A stretch of DNA of 64,000 nt from Sternotherus odoratus (GCA_032164245.1 JAVMKO010000001.1:80907892-80971891), one strand, 5' to 3'; positions 20,590 through 32,960 are shown, counted from the first letter of the stretch. Notes: a model not told the origin generated them from the letters alone. Program-made: numbers and translations.

Positions 20590-21125
20590 GCGGCTAATAG
20601 TTCCTCTCTGCACTGCTCTAGTGAGACCCGCCTAGAAAACAGCGCTCAGTCCTGGGTGTCTCGCTAGCAGAAGGATGTTGACAAATTAGAGTGAATTCAG
20701 AGAAGAGCCACAAAAATGATGAAGGGGCTGGAGGGACTGATGTATGAGTAAAGATTAAACGTGCTAAATATGCAGAGCTTGGCTAAAGGATGACATGCTA
20801 ACAGTCTGCACACAGTGAAGAGGTGGAAACACTAAGGAGGGAGAGGAATTGTTTAAGGTGGCACAGGACGGTGTAAATTGGAGTAACAGGATGAAACTGA
20901 GCAAAGGAAGAATTTCAGCTGGCTGTCAGGAAACACTTCCTGCCGTGAGGCTCAATTAGGCTACGGAAGGGTCTCCCAAGGGAAGCGTTGGAGACATGAT
21001 TGCTCGGGGCAATTAAAGATAGGCAGGTGAAAAATACTGCGGGGAACAATCCTGCCTTGGCCCAGAGTCAGGAGGATGTGATTTAGGAGGCCTTTTCCAT
21101 CTCTAATTTCTGCATAATCCTGTGC
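20590..21125 (+). mobile_element. Old CR1 LINE 3' fragment
   Basis: GAGCCACAAAAATGATGAAG, GGCTGTCAGGAAACACTTCC and ATTAGGCTACGGAAGGGTC follow CR1 order (end of the reverse-transcriptase ORF and 3' UTR), heavily diverged and with stops. Confidence 0.6.
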
Positions 21126-21374
21126 TTCAGCTGACTGCGTTTTTCATTTTATTGCTTTCCTGTCTTGCTGCTGGGGAAAACTGCAGACATGGTTGAAAAA
21201 GCCAAGGGAGTCCAGAGGAGCGGGGACCTGCCCCATTCTAGACTGAGCCTGCAAGGGGGGGTAAGGCCCCCACTCCCAGGTGTTCTAGAACATGGTAAAG
21301 GAAGTGCCTCATGGGGAGGGACGGTCTGTGGTCAGAATGGGTCTCCGTCACACAAAAAAACCCTTGCTAGAATA

Positions 21375-21830
21375 ATTTAGGTTTGAAGGACAATTTCAGG
21401 GGGGATCAGCCCCACTCCCTGTCACAGACAGCCCAACACCAGGCCAAGGGGGGGTCAGAGGGATCGTCCCTCTCCCAGTTGCCATCAGTCCAGCCCCAGG
21501 ACAGCGGGGTCAAGGGGATCAGCCCTCAGTCACAGAGTGGGACAATGGGGTCAGATAACAAAAGGATTAGCTGTGAGATGCTAATACTGGAGCAGTGAGA
21601 TAGAAGTCCAGGAAGGTTGAAGGTACTTCAAAGGGATTAGCTCTGTCACAGACAATCTAGCAAGGGGACAACATGGTCAGTGAGTGGGAACGGGGATTTG
21701 AGGGGGATTAGGTTTTGGTCACAGACAGACAGGCACCAGAACAACGCCCTTGGGGAGGGGAGGTAAGATGTTGGGGGGCATTAACTCCGTACTACAGACA
21801 CTCTCCCTTCGGCAGGGAAGGTCTGGTTCA
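21375..21830. repeat. Degenerate tandem repeat, about 60-70 bp unit
   Basis: Units repeat GGGGATCAGCCC-like starts and GTCACAGACAG-like middles, with GGGGTCA linkers (near 21400, 21450, 21510, 21640 and 21710). Divergence is high. Confidence 0.5.
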
Positions 21831-22265
21831 GTTCTGGGTGTCAGCAATTCTTGTCAGGCCTGACATACTCATTACACCTCATACACTGGAGTCATTCTGC
21901 TTATTTAAAAGGTGACTTGTAATATATTGCGCAAAATGTAATAACACACTGGCCATCAGTGTCACTGTGAAATGATTGTAACCCTTCATTAGGTGTCCTA
22001 TAGATACTCGCTGCTATTCTGTCCTGGAGATTGTGAACAAAGGTGACAACACAGGTTTCTTCTAGCTCAGGGGTCTCCAAACTACGGCCCGCGGGCCAGA
22101 TGCGGCCCGCGAGGCCCTCTCATCCGGCCCGTGGAGATCTTTTTGTCTACCGCACTTCCGGTAGCGGCGTCACTTCCGCCTGGCCCTGCGCGCGCCCGTC
22201 GCTCGGGCTCCCGCTCTCGCCCTCGCGGCGTCTCGCTTCCGCGCCCTCCCGCCGGGCACGGTGAA

Positions 22266-22338
22266 CCAATCGGGACGCAGGGCGCGGTGAACCAATCGGG
22301 ACGCGCCCTGACGCGGACGGGCAGCGCCGGGAGCCAAT
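22266..22338 (+). promoter_or_regulatory. Three CCAAT boxes in CpG-rich DNA, inside a transposon
   Basis: CCAATCGG occurs at 22266 and 22292, and CCAATGGG at 22334, all on the same strand. CCAATCRG/CCAATSR is the NF-Y consensus, and clustered CCAAT boxes in CpG-rich DNA are a feature of many vertebrate promoters. Activity is not shown. Confidence 0.5.
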
Positions 22339-22376
22339 GGGCGCGAGGCACCGGGCCGGGGGACGGGGCTAGGACT

Positions 22377-22775
22377 GGTGAGGTGAGGTGAGGTGAGGTG
22401 AGGGTCGGGGGGGGGGGTTCGGAAGGGGTCCTGGGGGGTTCTTGGGGCTGGGTGGGGGTCCTGGGGGGTTCTTGTGGGAGGGGGGCTGGGCGGGGGTCCT
22501 GGGGGGTTCTTGGGGGAGGGGACACGGGGGGGCTGGGCGGGGGTCCTGGGGGGTTCTTGGGGGAGGGGGGCTGGGCGGGGGTCCTGGGGGGTCCTTGGGG
22601 GAGGGGGTCCAGGGGGGCTGGGCAGGGGTCCTAGGGAGGGTCCTGGGGCCGTTGGGCGGGGGTCCTTGGGGGGTCTGGGCGGGGGTCCTGGGGGTTTCTT
22701 GTGGGAGGGGGGCTGGGCGGGGGTCCTAGGGAGGGTCCTGGGGCGGTTGGGCGGGGGTCCTTGGGGGGTTCTCTC
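22377..22775 (+). repeat. G-rich minisatellite, about 38-47 bp unit
   Basis: A unit of GGTCCTGGGGGGTTCTTG followed by GGGAGGGGGGCTGGGCGG recurs about nine times, preceded by a GGTGA pentamer array at 22378-22402. The many G runs can form G-quadruplexes. Confidence 0.9.
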
Positions 22776-23128
22776 CAGATACCCCCTAACCCCCCCAAGA
22801 CCTCACCCCCCCATCTAAACCCCGCTGCTCCTTTGCCCCTGACACCCCCTCCCCCTAATCACCCCCCGGGACCCCACCCCCATCCAACCCCGTCTGCTCT
22901 GACCCCATCCACCCCCCCGCTCCCCCTGGGACTCGCACAAACTCCCCCCTGTTCTTCGCCCCCCGAGACCCTCTGAGACCCTATTAATATTAAATAAATA
23001 ATTAAAAACAACATCCATGTTTTGATTCTTTTTTATTTGGACCTCGAGTGTGTTGTCGGCCCCCGAACTGCTATTTGATAGTTAATGCGGCCCTCGGGCT
23101 GAAAAGTTTGGAGACCCCTGTTCTAGCT

Positions 23129-23240
23129 AAAGGGCAAAGGAAATATGGTGGCAGATGCCCTCTCCAGGAAAGAGGGCTCTGACCTGCTGCGTCTGGGTCA
23201 GCCAGTGGCTAACCCTCCTGCAGCTTTGTAAGGGGGGAGG
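23129..23240 (+). pseudogene. Retroelement polyprotein remnant (RNase H-like end) before an LTR
   Basis: The + strand encodes a short stretch with a VADALSR motif, typical of the C-terminal end of RNase H in Ty3/gypsy-type and related polyproteins. It stops shortly after. A purine run AAGGGGGGAGG (23230-23240) directly before TGTGAC resembles a polypurine tract. Only this scrap and possibly a little sequence left of the hAT-type insertion survive. Most of the element is missing, so it is non-functional. Confidence 0.5.
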
Positions 23241-24847
23241 TGTGACCCTAAGAGCATCCCAGTGCCAGAGGCTCAGTGGTATCAGGTGATGGGTTTCAGA
23301 TGGCTTGACCAATTCAGTGAACTCCAGCTCACTATGGTTATAATCTGTATGTGAAGGATGTCAGGTAGGTATCATTGGAAAAGTAATAACTCACTGATCA
23401 TTAATATTCTTGCATGATGTAGAAACGGGGTGTGTAAAAAAAGTTATGAATACGCCCTGGATTTATATTCGTAAAATGTGTTTGGCAGGCAGTGAGTAAG
23501 CACATTAGACAAAGTGATGTGTAGTTGATTCTCTGACCAGCCAGGACTTCAGGCAAAGACAATGAAGGTCTATTTTTTACATATTAGGTAAACAAAGTGA
23601 TCAAGCCAACAATTCAGGGGGGAGACAGCGTGGCAGCTGTGTCTCCGCAGGAGAGAGAAACTTGGTCTCGGTTTTACTTTTAAAAGACTATGTTGCAAAG
23701 GTTTACTGGTCGGTAAAAACTGGGGTGGGGGGCACATCTCAAGTAATGCTGATTGTATACAATTAGTACTGTATTATAAAAGTGTATAGAGTGAGGCCTC
23801 TTTTGAAAGCTAATATCACGCTGATGATTAATATAATTGTGAAATGTGTATATTAATGCTATCCGAGGAAATATGGATACTTAATGATATTATGCTTTAA
23901 AGTCAGTGACCCAAAGGGAGAAACAGGTCTCTCCCAGACAGGAGGGATTGAATGGCACAGCTATCTACCAGTCTCCAAAAAAATTAAGCAAGGTGTGGTC
24001 AAAAACATTTACAGAGAATTTAGCCAGGGGGATGGGAAGACCGCAGGAAGGGAAGAACAGCATGAGGTCATCCTGGAGCGACGTCAATGAACTTTGAGAG
24101 AGAGGTTTTCAAAGGTTTACTGGACTATAAAAGGAGGGGCAGAGAATCCCTAGGGTTATCCGTTACTAGGCACACACAAGGGAAGAGAGCTCCTCTTGCA
24201 AGCTGAGAAAGATGGGTCCTTCAACCAGTGGGGAGGGGTTTGAAGTTTCTGGAAACTGAATATAGGTGATAGACATGCTTAGGGCGAAGCTCTTTCACCT
24301 AGGAAGACAAGGGAAACCAGCCTCTTGTTCTTCTGTGGAAGATCCCAATTGAGGGAAAGTCAGCCATGGCTGGGAAGAAGAATGACTGGTGAGAGAAACC
24401 ATCTTGAACGAAGCTTGTATCTAGCTAGATTAAGTTTTAGACTTTTAGAAGCATGTTTTGTTTTGTTTTACTTGTAACGCTTTCTGTCGTCATTCCTTGT
24501 GCATGAACTCAGTTCATCCTCTGCCTATTTTGATAATATATTTTTTTTAATTTTTCTTATAAACCAACTCAGTGCTGTGTTTAAAGGGAAGAGTGTATTT
24601 ACTCCAGTTAAGTTAATAAACTGTGATGTGCTTTCGTGTCTTCGGAAGAACAAAAGGACTGTAGTATTTCTCTCAACTGTCCAGGACCGGAGAGCACAGG
24701 GTTTTGGGAAAAGTCTGAACTGAAAAGGTGTTGGGGTCACCCCGCAGATAGTGACCAAGGTGGGTAGAACTGGGAGTGTGACTGGTTTGTTGCTGGCAGG
24801 CTGCTGGATGAAGGCTGCAGCTATACAGAGACACTCAGGGTGTGACA
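23241..24847 (+). mobile_element. Putative 3' LTR of the same retroelement (about 1.6 kb)
   Basis: The element begins TGTGAC right after a polypurine-like tract and is proposed to end at GTGTGACA (24847). A TATA box (CTATAAAAGG, 24124-24133) and an AATAAA signal (24615-24620) are spaced as in a long LTR. The 5' partner is absent, so a target duplication cannot confirm the end. Confidence 0.55.
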
Positions 24848-27800
24848 TGCCTGCGTGTTGCTGACTGTGAACATCCCAGGCGGGGAGTTACAGGGTAGGA
24901 GGTGAGACAAGGCCTTACTGGTCTGGATTGCATCCCGAACTCCATGACAGAAGGTCATCTTTGATAGCAGTTAGTCCTGAGTCACAGTCCAGCCCCAAGA
25001 TACCAGGAAGAGATGCCCCAGCTGACACCCCCCATGTGAATTGTTTGTCTTGCTGTTCTAGCTGGTCTCTTTGTCACATTTATTGTACACAATCAGTTGA
25101 TTTTACTTTTTATTCTTTTGGGTTCAACCCCCCTGCTCTCCCCTTGGGGTATCTGGAACCGATTGTCACACCTGTCTCTATCCTTTCCTCGTCAGGGGCT
25201 CATGTGGAAAATCTCAGGCAATTTTGCTTTCCTTGTCCTTTCTCTCCCAGGTCTCTGGCTGGTAGGTGTTTCCCACATGCTCAGGGTCTAACTGGTCGCC
25301 ATATTTAGGGTTAGGAAGGAATTTCCCCCCATGAGTCTGTAGGCAGAGAGGCGTGCCCTTTGGGACAGAGGAGCAGAACCTGGATGGGAGGAAACCAGGG
25401 CTGTAGAGGAGGTCTGGGGGAAAGGAGTGGTCCATGGTGATGGAGGTGAAGGGGTGAGAAGAAGGAGCCAGCAGCAGCCTACAGAAGGAGGTTCTAAGGA
25501 GGGAAAGTGGTTTCCAAGCCATCCAGATTAAGGGCTGAGGCTGCTGCTGCGTGAGCTGGCTGGTGAGAGAACTGCTCTCCCTGGCGCTTTGCTGAGAAAG
25601 GGAGAATTAGGGATGGGCTGTGGAAAGCATCAAGGCCTAGGGAGGGCGGTGTGGAGAGCTGGGGAAGGGACCAGCTGCAAGCGGGGTGCTGAAGGTGGTT
25701 GTAATGTAGGGAGCAAGAGAGGGGACTTGATGATGAGAGAGGGAAGGAGGGATGAGGGGTGGTCGAGTGACCCAGAGTCAGGGAGGAGGAAGTAGCAGAG
25801 ATGAGCGGCAAGGGGAGGTCTGGGGCACAGAACAGAGCCACTCTGTCTGTCGCACCCAGGTTAATCACAAGACTCCAGAATCACCGCCTTGCGGGCCTCT
25901 GGTTTTTCATTCCCATAATCTTTCCTCCTCAACCCTTGCTCTTCAGACTGCTCCTCTGGCCCTCCGTTCAGTTTTTGGAGGCCCCGTCCGGAGTGTGGCA
26001 CTCACCAGGATGACACGCAGCTATAATCTAACCAAAACCAACTGGGAGAGTCTCCTGGGTTGTGTCCCATCTCCTTTCCCAGCAGCCCTCCCCCTCCCCC
26101 GAGTCAGGGTCATGCTAAGAGCAAACTGGGGGCTGCTCTGTGCATCATCAGCTCCAGTCTGAGAGCTCCTGGCTGGGCAGTCTGGGTTAATATTCTGGGT
26201 GTTTCCCCTTTCCCAGATCTTCTTTGTAGCTGTGAGGATAAAAGGCAACTTTTCAGGTAGACTCAAGCAAGGCGGAGGGTGGTGGGGACAGTCACCTGCA
26301 GCATGTGCTTGCCGTGTAGGTGAGGGGCACAAGGGAAGAAGCGGGAGTTTGGGGTGAAAAACCGGGTCCCTGGAGTTTTCCACAGCCCTACCATTGGGAG
26401 CATTATGTGTACTGGAGAGACCTACCTGTGTGTTTGTGTGTGTGTTTGTGTGTGTGTGTATAGAGGCTAGGCAGGAGGTTATCCCCGCAATATACTTGGT
26501 TTATCTCTGTCCCTCCTTCCCCCCTTCCGTCTCTTTTCTTCCTACGCCTCCCTCACGCTCCACTCTCCCTTTCTCGCTCTCTCCTGTGCTCTCTCTCCTC
26601 CTTCTGTTTCTCCACCCCCACTTTCTCACCTAATGCCAGCTGGGCCGTGTGTCTCTGTTTGTTTTCCTTAATCCATGTTATGGACTATTGACAGACCCCA
26701 CTGCAAGGTTTGAAATTAAAGCCTCTATCTTGAGTTGCGCCAGGTCAGGGAAACATCTTAGGGCTGCAGCGGCTTTTCCATCCATCTCCGCCTCAAAGGA
26801 ACTTGAAAATGGCTCAACAGGATTAGAGAAGAAAGACTGCAGGATTGGCTTTGGTGGGGCGGGCTGGCCCGAGGGGTGAGTGCTCTGTGGTGCCTTGTGG
26901 GAGAGCTAGGTCGAGACCGGGGCTTTGTCAGGCCGTCAGGGGCCTGGGAAAGCTGCATGCGCAGACCTGGTGCTAAACGTCACTGCCATGTGTGAGAGGG
27001 ACTATCCCCCGCTTCCACCACAGCACGGCACCTACTGCAGACTGACGCTTCAGGGCCAAAGCCCATTGGGAATTTTTCTATTCAAGTGAGCACCTGATCA
27101 GGCCCCAAGTCTCCGTCCCCGCAGTTATGGGCGCTAGTGGTCAGGGAAAGAGGGATGGGAACGACTTCCGCCCATTGGGACACGCCCTCCTCCAGAGCAT
27201 GATGTGTTAGTTGTGTGATTGTCCTAGGGATCCGAGGCGTGCACCCAGGAGTGTGCCAGGTTGCCCCTCTCATGTGCCTGGGTACCTCCCCATGTGTTTC
27301 TGGGAGCAGCGGCGCATCATGGGTGCTGAGGGAGGGGCAAGGCCGCGCTGTGGGGGTGCCAGCAATACACTCCTAGGACCGTCCTCGGTGCCACAGCCCC
27401 GCCTTCGCTGGCTCCTCCGGTTTTTTCCCTGCACATTTTGTGAGTGAATTTTTCCAGTCCAAGAAAATAAAAGCCTGAAATCACTGACTAGAGGCAGTAT
27501 AGCGTGGGCAGGCGCCGGGTGAGCTTCCCACCCACAGCTCTGCTGAGGCGCTCCGGTCCAGACCCGTTTCACCCTCTGCTGCGCCAGTCTTCAGCTCCCA
27601 CCCCCAGCTCTGCCAATGCATCTTATTCCCGGCTTCCAGCACCCACCAATAGTCCAGGACGGGGCTCCCCACCCGCAGCTCTGGCAGTGCAGGCCTATCC
27701 TGACCTGCAGCTTCCTCTCTGCTATTCCACTGCAGCAGAGCTCTCCGCCAGAGCCAGTCAGTCCTGGCTGGCTGTAACAGAGCAGCTCGGTTCTTGCTTG

Positions 27801-28292
27801 TGGGTTTGAGGTGGGCACAAACAGCAGACCAGGCTCAGACCCCCTGAACTTATTTAACTTGTGAGCGTAAGCCACGGGTCGAGCCCCAGCCTCAAGCAAG
27901 GACCCACTTCACTGCCAAGCCTGCCTCCATTACACAACCCCTCTGTACGCTAACCTAGCACCCCAGTCCGTGTGAATTGCATCCCTCTAGATCTCCCCAG
28001 AGATCTGATGTCTGCCTCCTTCGAGCTTCTTTCCCCGCCAGCCCCACGTGCGTCTGAGCAGTCTCCACTGGTGCTGACTGTGAGTTGGTGGGCCGGAGGG
28101 ATTAGTGTGGCCTGAGCACTCTGAGCGATCTGGGTGCTCCAGAAGAACTTGTCGTAGTGGAGGTAGAGTCCGGTCAGGATCAGCTGCGGTTCTGCTCCCG
28201 AGGCTGGTGATCTGCGACTCATCCCCGGGAATGAGGGGCTGGCTGTTGGAAGAGAGGAATGATGCTCCCTGGTGCATTGATTTGCCCGTGTG
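24848..28292. other. No gene confirmed; unique sequence with short LINE fragment and old repeats
   Basis: 25225-25345 has a LINE scrap (CTCAGGGTCTAACTGGTCGC, GGAAGGAATTTCC). 26420-26460 is a GT repeat. 26650-26870 is a low-repeat patch that may be conserved non-coding DNA. 27510-27800 has loose repeats of CCCACAGCTCTG-type motifs. A minus-strand frame near 27950-28277 matches nothing I know and lacks clear splice sites. Confidence 0.4.
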
Positions 28293-28297
28293 GCCTT

Positions 28298-28883
28298 TTT
28301 GATGGAGTAGGAACGCTCTTTAGTGTTTCCTCTGACTCTTGTGTGAAGGGGCCATACCTGAAGTTGTAACTTGACCCCGGGGGGGAAGGGAGGTCACCTG
28401 ACCTGCCTGGGGAAGGAAAGACAAAGGGAAGCAGGGGTGTGGCTGGAGAGAGGAGTTTGAGTCTGCAGTTGGGTGGGCAAAAGGGAGGCAGGCCCAGACA
28501 GGGTCTGGCCTCCCGGAGCCCCCCAAAATGGATCCAGCTGAGGGCTCACGTTCGCTGTATGGTCTGTGTTAGACCCTGTACCTGTCATCTAATAAACCTC
28601 TGTTTTACTGGCTGGCTGAGAGTCACGTCTGACTGTGGAATTGGGGTGCAGAAGACCCAAGGGTTCCCCCAGGACCCCGCCCAGGCGGGCTCACTGGGGG
28701 AAGCGCACGGAGGGGCAGAAGGTGCTGAATGCTCCGAGGTCAGACCCAGGAAGGTGGAAGCGGGAACCTGTGAAGCTCCTAGCCTTGGAGACAGGCTGTG
28801 TACGGAGAGGACGCTTCCCCCCGGAGTCCTGACTGGCTTCCTAGGGAACAGTGTCAGAGCATCGCCCCTGGTACTCCGTGACA
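28298..28883 (+). mobile_element. Solo LTR, family A, U3 type 2
   Basis: The end is CCGTGACA, and the target duplication GCCTT is exact (28293-28297 and 28884-28888). The start is mutated (TTTGATGG for TGTGACGG). AATAAA is at 28591-28596. From about 28527 to the end it is closely similar to the LTR at 15045, but its first half resembles the LTR at 46858 instead. No internal viral genes adjoin it. Confidence 0.9.
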
Positions 28884-28888
28884 GCCTT

Positions 28889-29840
28889 TCACTGATTCTG
28901 GCCCGGAGCACTCCTTTCCTTCAGCATCACCTCAGTCCCAAAGGGGATTTGCATGGGCGGCAGTGGGAAAGACGGCCTGTTTATTTTTAACGTTGTGCAT
29001 TATCTCCATTAACAATGCCACCTCTGCCTCACATGCTAATTAAGACTCAATAATGTTAATTTAATCAAGAATTCAGGCAGAGACCACAGAAGATTGGCTG
29101 GATTAAGTTAACTTTATGGGCTATTAATGTATCTTCTGGAGGGGCACTTCATCGTAATCAGAATCTAGCCATATGGCAATCGGTCTCTCTGCTTAAGGGG
29201 GCCCTAGAAATGGAGCAGCACCATTGGCAAGGCTGTGGGGTGTGTGTCCGTCCAGGGCTGGAATGGGGGTGAGGAGAGGACAGGCTGCAGGTGAGGGTAA
29301 AAGCACCTTGGCCTAGTTGTGTGTGGCCTCAAGGTTGGCATGGGGGAAGAGGTGCCACAGATCAGGAGTGAGGTACATCAGCAGAACCCAAGAGAGGGAT
29401 AGCAGGTGGTGCTGGAGGCCAGGTTCAGAGGGTACTGGCTGAGCTGTGTGTTTAAACATTAACAGGGAGGTTTTCCTGGTTGGAGTGAAATGGTCACTAA
29501 ATTTGCACTGGTGTCAGACTGGGAGAAGGACTCCTTTTAGCCTCTTCAGCCATGTGGGGACAAGACTGGGAAGAGCTTCCCGTGCCCCATGGAGTTGCCT
29601 CTGGATGCAGCCCATCAGGAGCAGCAGAAGAACCCAGCCAGCCAGGATTTTCCCATAAGGCTTTGTTGTACCAGGTGGGCGATACCGGTGAGAGGGAAGG
29701 TTCCAAGGTTGAACTTTCCCACCTGCATAGGATTAATTAACCCATTGATGGGCTGCAAAGCTTCCTCCAGCTGAGAAGGAAGGGATTTGAGGTCCATATC
29801 TGGGAGGAGACCCAGACTGTCTGCTTCACCTTAGAAAGAA
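28889..29840. other. No gene seen; candidate conserved AT-rich element
   Basis: 28985-29200 is AT-rich and repeat-free, with TGCTAATTAAGACTC, TGTTAATTTAATC and GGGCTATTAATG, resembling homeodomain-binding enhancer DNA. The remainder is unique-looking. Confidence 0.4.
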
Positions 29841-29844
29841 ACAC

Positions 29845-30430
29845 CCTATGAACAACCACACGCACCCACATGCAATAAAGACACACATGAACTACATTGT
29901 ACACAGATACCCTACCAATGGCAGCCATGCAGATGCTATACACACAAAACATATGCACAAAAACACACACAGCACAAACAAGTTATCTACAGAGATGCCA
30001 GGCACACAAGTGCTATACACACAGAATGCATTTGCACACACCACACAAACACAAAAGTTACACACATATCACCTCACTCATACAGGGGTTATGCAAATGG
30101 AACATACTTACATGCACACAGAACGTCCTCCCCCAAACAAGTTAAACCTACATCACCGTGCTCACACTGGTGCTATGCATACAGAACATAGTCACGTGCA
30201 CACGACACACACCACACATACACACAAATTACACACACATCACCACACTTGCGCAGGTGCTATGCATACAGAACGTATTCACGTCACACACATGCAGAAA
30301 ACATTCACAGATGCACACGCCACACACCAGTTATCCACAGTGATCCTACACAATACTCTTGCATAACATTGTTGGTACATGTGCAGGTCAGACACCACAC
30401 AAACATGCATACACATAAGACAGCATACAT
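29845..30430. repeat. CA-rich minisatellite, about 80-bp unit
   Basis: A unit containing GTGCTATGCATACAGAAC and CACACACCAC-type runs recurs about every 80 bp (near 29933, 30010, 30088, 30171 and 30257). Open frames across it encode only His/Thr-rich low complexity. Confidence 0.75.
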
Positions 30431-32960
30431 CACTCGCAGCCCCACAAATTCACCATTCAGACATATATGCGCCTTCTCGCTCGCTCTCATTCTTTGTTTA
30501 ACAAGCTAAGGGGATTTTGCCATGTCATAAAGCCCAACAGCAGATGGCAAGAAGGACAGGTTTAGGGTGATAGCTCCCAGCTCCACTGGCAACTCTTGTC
30601 AGTGCTTAGCTCGGAGCTGAAGATCCACCTTACTGCCAGTATGAGAGAGGCCTTCCCCCTGCTACTGCAAGAAACACAGACTATGGAGCCCCTTTAAAGT
30701 GTCCTTCCTACAGCGCTTTCACTGGAATAGCTGTCAGCGGTGTGTGGCTATAATGGGGGGTCACAACAGCCGGCAGTGTGAGTAGCATGTGTTGGTTTTG
30801 TTCTGGTATCACGGGCATGCCATCCTCTGCTTCAGTGTACTGTCTCTCCCCTCCTCTTGCAGCCTGCATTATTTATCACCTGTAATGCAAAAGAAATGTT
30901 AGCGGAGAACGTGAGGCGCGCAGGTGCAATCAGGGAGGAAAGGATACCCACCGCAAGCCAGATCCTCAGTATGGAGGGTCCCCTGCAGGTCAGAGGGTGA
31001 GGAGAGGGTTGCTCCAGAGACTTGGCATCACCCGGGGAGGGGGAGTTCATTTTGGTACTGCTGAGGGGGGCGGGGAAATGTGTGGGTCCCCCAACCTTGT
31101 CTCTATCCCCTTTTGTGAGGCTGCATGAGCAGGATCAGAACCTGTGTGTGTTTGGTGTGTGTGTAGGAGGGGGAAGGGAGAGTGTGTGAGCTAAGGAGTG
31201 TTGTGTGTGTGTTTAGGTGTGTGAGGAGTTGTGGGAGAGTGGTGCAGGGGTGTTTGTGTTGGCTAGGCAGTTTTGTGGGGGAGAGTGTTTGTGTGTTTCA
31301 GTAACTGTTGATGATTGTGTGTGTGTCTGTTGTCTCTCTACTGTTGTCAGAGCAAGCACAAGCACACACACACACACACACGACTGTATCTTGATGGCCT
31401 TCCTCCGTTTTTCCTGATGGCTCAGGGAAATAACTCACTGATGTCACCGGGGAGTCCGCTTTGGTAGGGAGTTGTTGAAACTAGGGCTGGCTTTCATCCA
31501 GCCCTGCAAAGACCCCCGCTCTCCTAGTCCAGGGACTCCTCCTCCGGTCTACTAAACTGGGATTGGGGGAGGGCAGGATCTGCCCCTCCCCCGCACCAGC
31601 AGGCAGGGTCTTGTGTAAGCCTCATGTCACCTTTCCAAAGGGTAGCGCAGCATGTGCTGTAGTGTGAGCTCCTGGGGCCATACCCGTGGTTGAGTCAGCA
31701 CAAGCCCTCCAGGAATAGCTGGGGGGGGGGTGGGGAGTAGGGTGAGGCTGCACCTCTAGCCTCCCTCTCATTGACTGCCAGGAGTTGAAGAGTTGGCCCA
31801 TTGCCTTCAATGAGAACTTGGCGTGTGCAAAGGCTTCAGGATTTGTCTGCTCTGCCCAGACCTCCTCCCATGAAACCCCAGGTGCACACAAGGCGGAATT
31901 CCAAACTCGTGCAGGCGGGTGTGATAACACTGACCTCACCTCCTGCTTACATCAGGGCTGCGCTGGGCTCGTGGGCTGTCTGCTCAGACCCTCACATGCT
32001 GCGCATTGCGTTTCTGCTCACGCCGACGCATACTGTGCAGGTACCCGGGACACACCCATCTCCCAGACAGACACACCCATTCACACCCGCACCATCCCTA
32101 CAGACGCAAACTCACGTAGCACACGCACGGCTGGCCACATACCCAAACCCATCCGCTGTACGTGCTCCGTCACCCTCCCCCCATGAACCAGTCCACGCAC
32201 ATTCACATCCACACCCAACCTGGCACTCATCCGTGCACATTCACATAGGTGCATGCACACAGGTATTCTCCTCTGTAACGTGGCACAGACACACTCGCTT
32301 GACCTTACACAGGGCCCTGCTCACTCGCAGTCATGAACTCTGAACCTCACGCAGTGGCATTACCATGCCTGTTCGCAAGCCCTACAGAACTCTATTCTCG
32401 ATGTCCCTGGCATCCAGCCTGCCGGCATCTCTCTGCCACCCCCTCCCACGTCTCCCTGTCCCCTCTCGCACCTAGAAGAAACTGTCACTTTCCCTTCCAG
32501 CCCCCCACCTTGCATTAGGGTTCATGCATTCCTTCACTGTGTTTAGACTTTGCAGTCACGTCCCCTGATGCTGCTATTAGCCAATTTCACAGCACTCTGG
32601 GCTGGTGGGACCTCACACTTGTCTCTGCATGCAAATTATACCCATCTGATGCCAATGGAAAAGAGGAAGGAAGAAGGAGGGAGGGAGGAGTGTGACTGAG
32701 CATCTAGAGGAAAAACATCCTACATAGTAACTGAGCTGCAATGTGTATTGGTGGTCAGAGAGATGGACAGCGCTGGGAGACTGGAGAAATGGACAGAGCC
32801 AGAATAAAAGGATAAAAGAGAGGGACAGAGTCAAAGCTTGACTAGGTGCAATTGTGTATATGTGAGAGAGTGAGTGTCCACAGGTGTACAGAGCAATGCA
32901 CTGATTTCCAAATGAAGTTCCTGTTTACCAGGTATTTGGAGAATGTCACTTTTTTTTGCA
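30431..32960. other. No gene seen; unique sequence with GT- and CA-rich patches
   Basis: 31140-31385 is GT-rich and ends in a CA run. 32035-32300 is CA/CAT-rich. 31722-31731 is a G run. No supported exon. Confidence 0.4.

Larger units (their letters stand above)
22068..23120 (+). mobile_element. hAT-type transposon carrying CpG/CCAAT and G-rich cargo (1053 bp)
   Basis: The termini CAGGGGTCTCCAAACT and AGTTTGGAGACCCCTG are perfect inverted repeats. The 8-bp target duplication TTCTAGCT is exact (22060-22067 and 23121-23128). The left part is CpG-rich with three CCAAT boxes at 22266, 22292 and 22334. The middle is a G-rich tandem array (22377-22775), followed by a C-rich stretch. AATAAATAATTAAA-type AT-rich DNA precedes the right end. 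No transposase is encoded, so it is non-autonomous. It interrupts a retroelement remnant. Confidence 0.93.

Noticed and set aside
23884..24097. Short open frames within the 1.6-kb LTR
   Set aside because: They lie inside the LTR upstream of its TATA box. There is no sign of coding.
27950..28277. Minus-strand open frames of 90-96 codons in moderately GC-rich unique DNA
   Set aside because: Two overlapping frames are open, neither has clear splice sites or a domain, and no homologue comes to mind.
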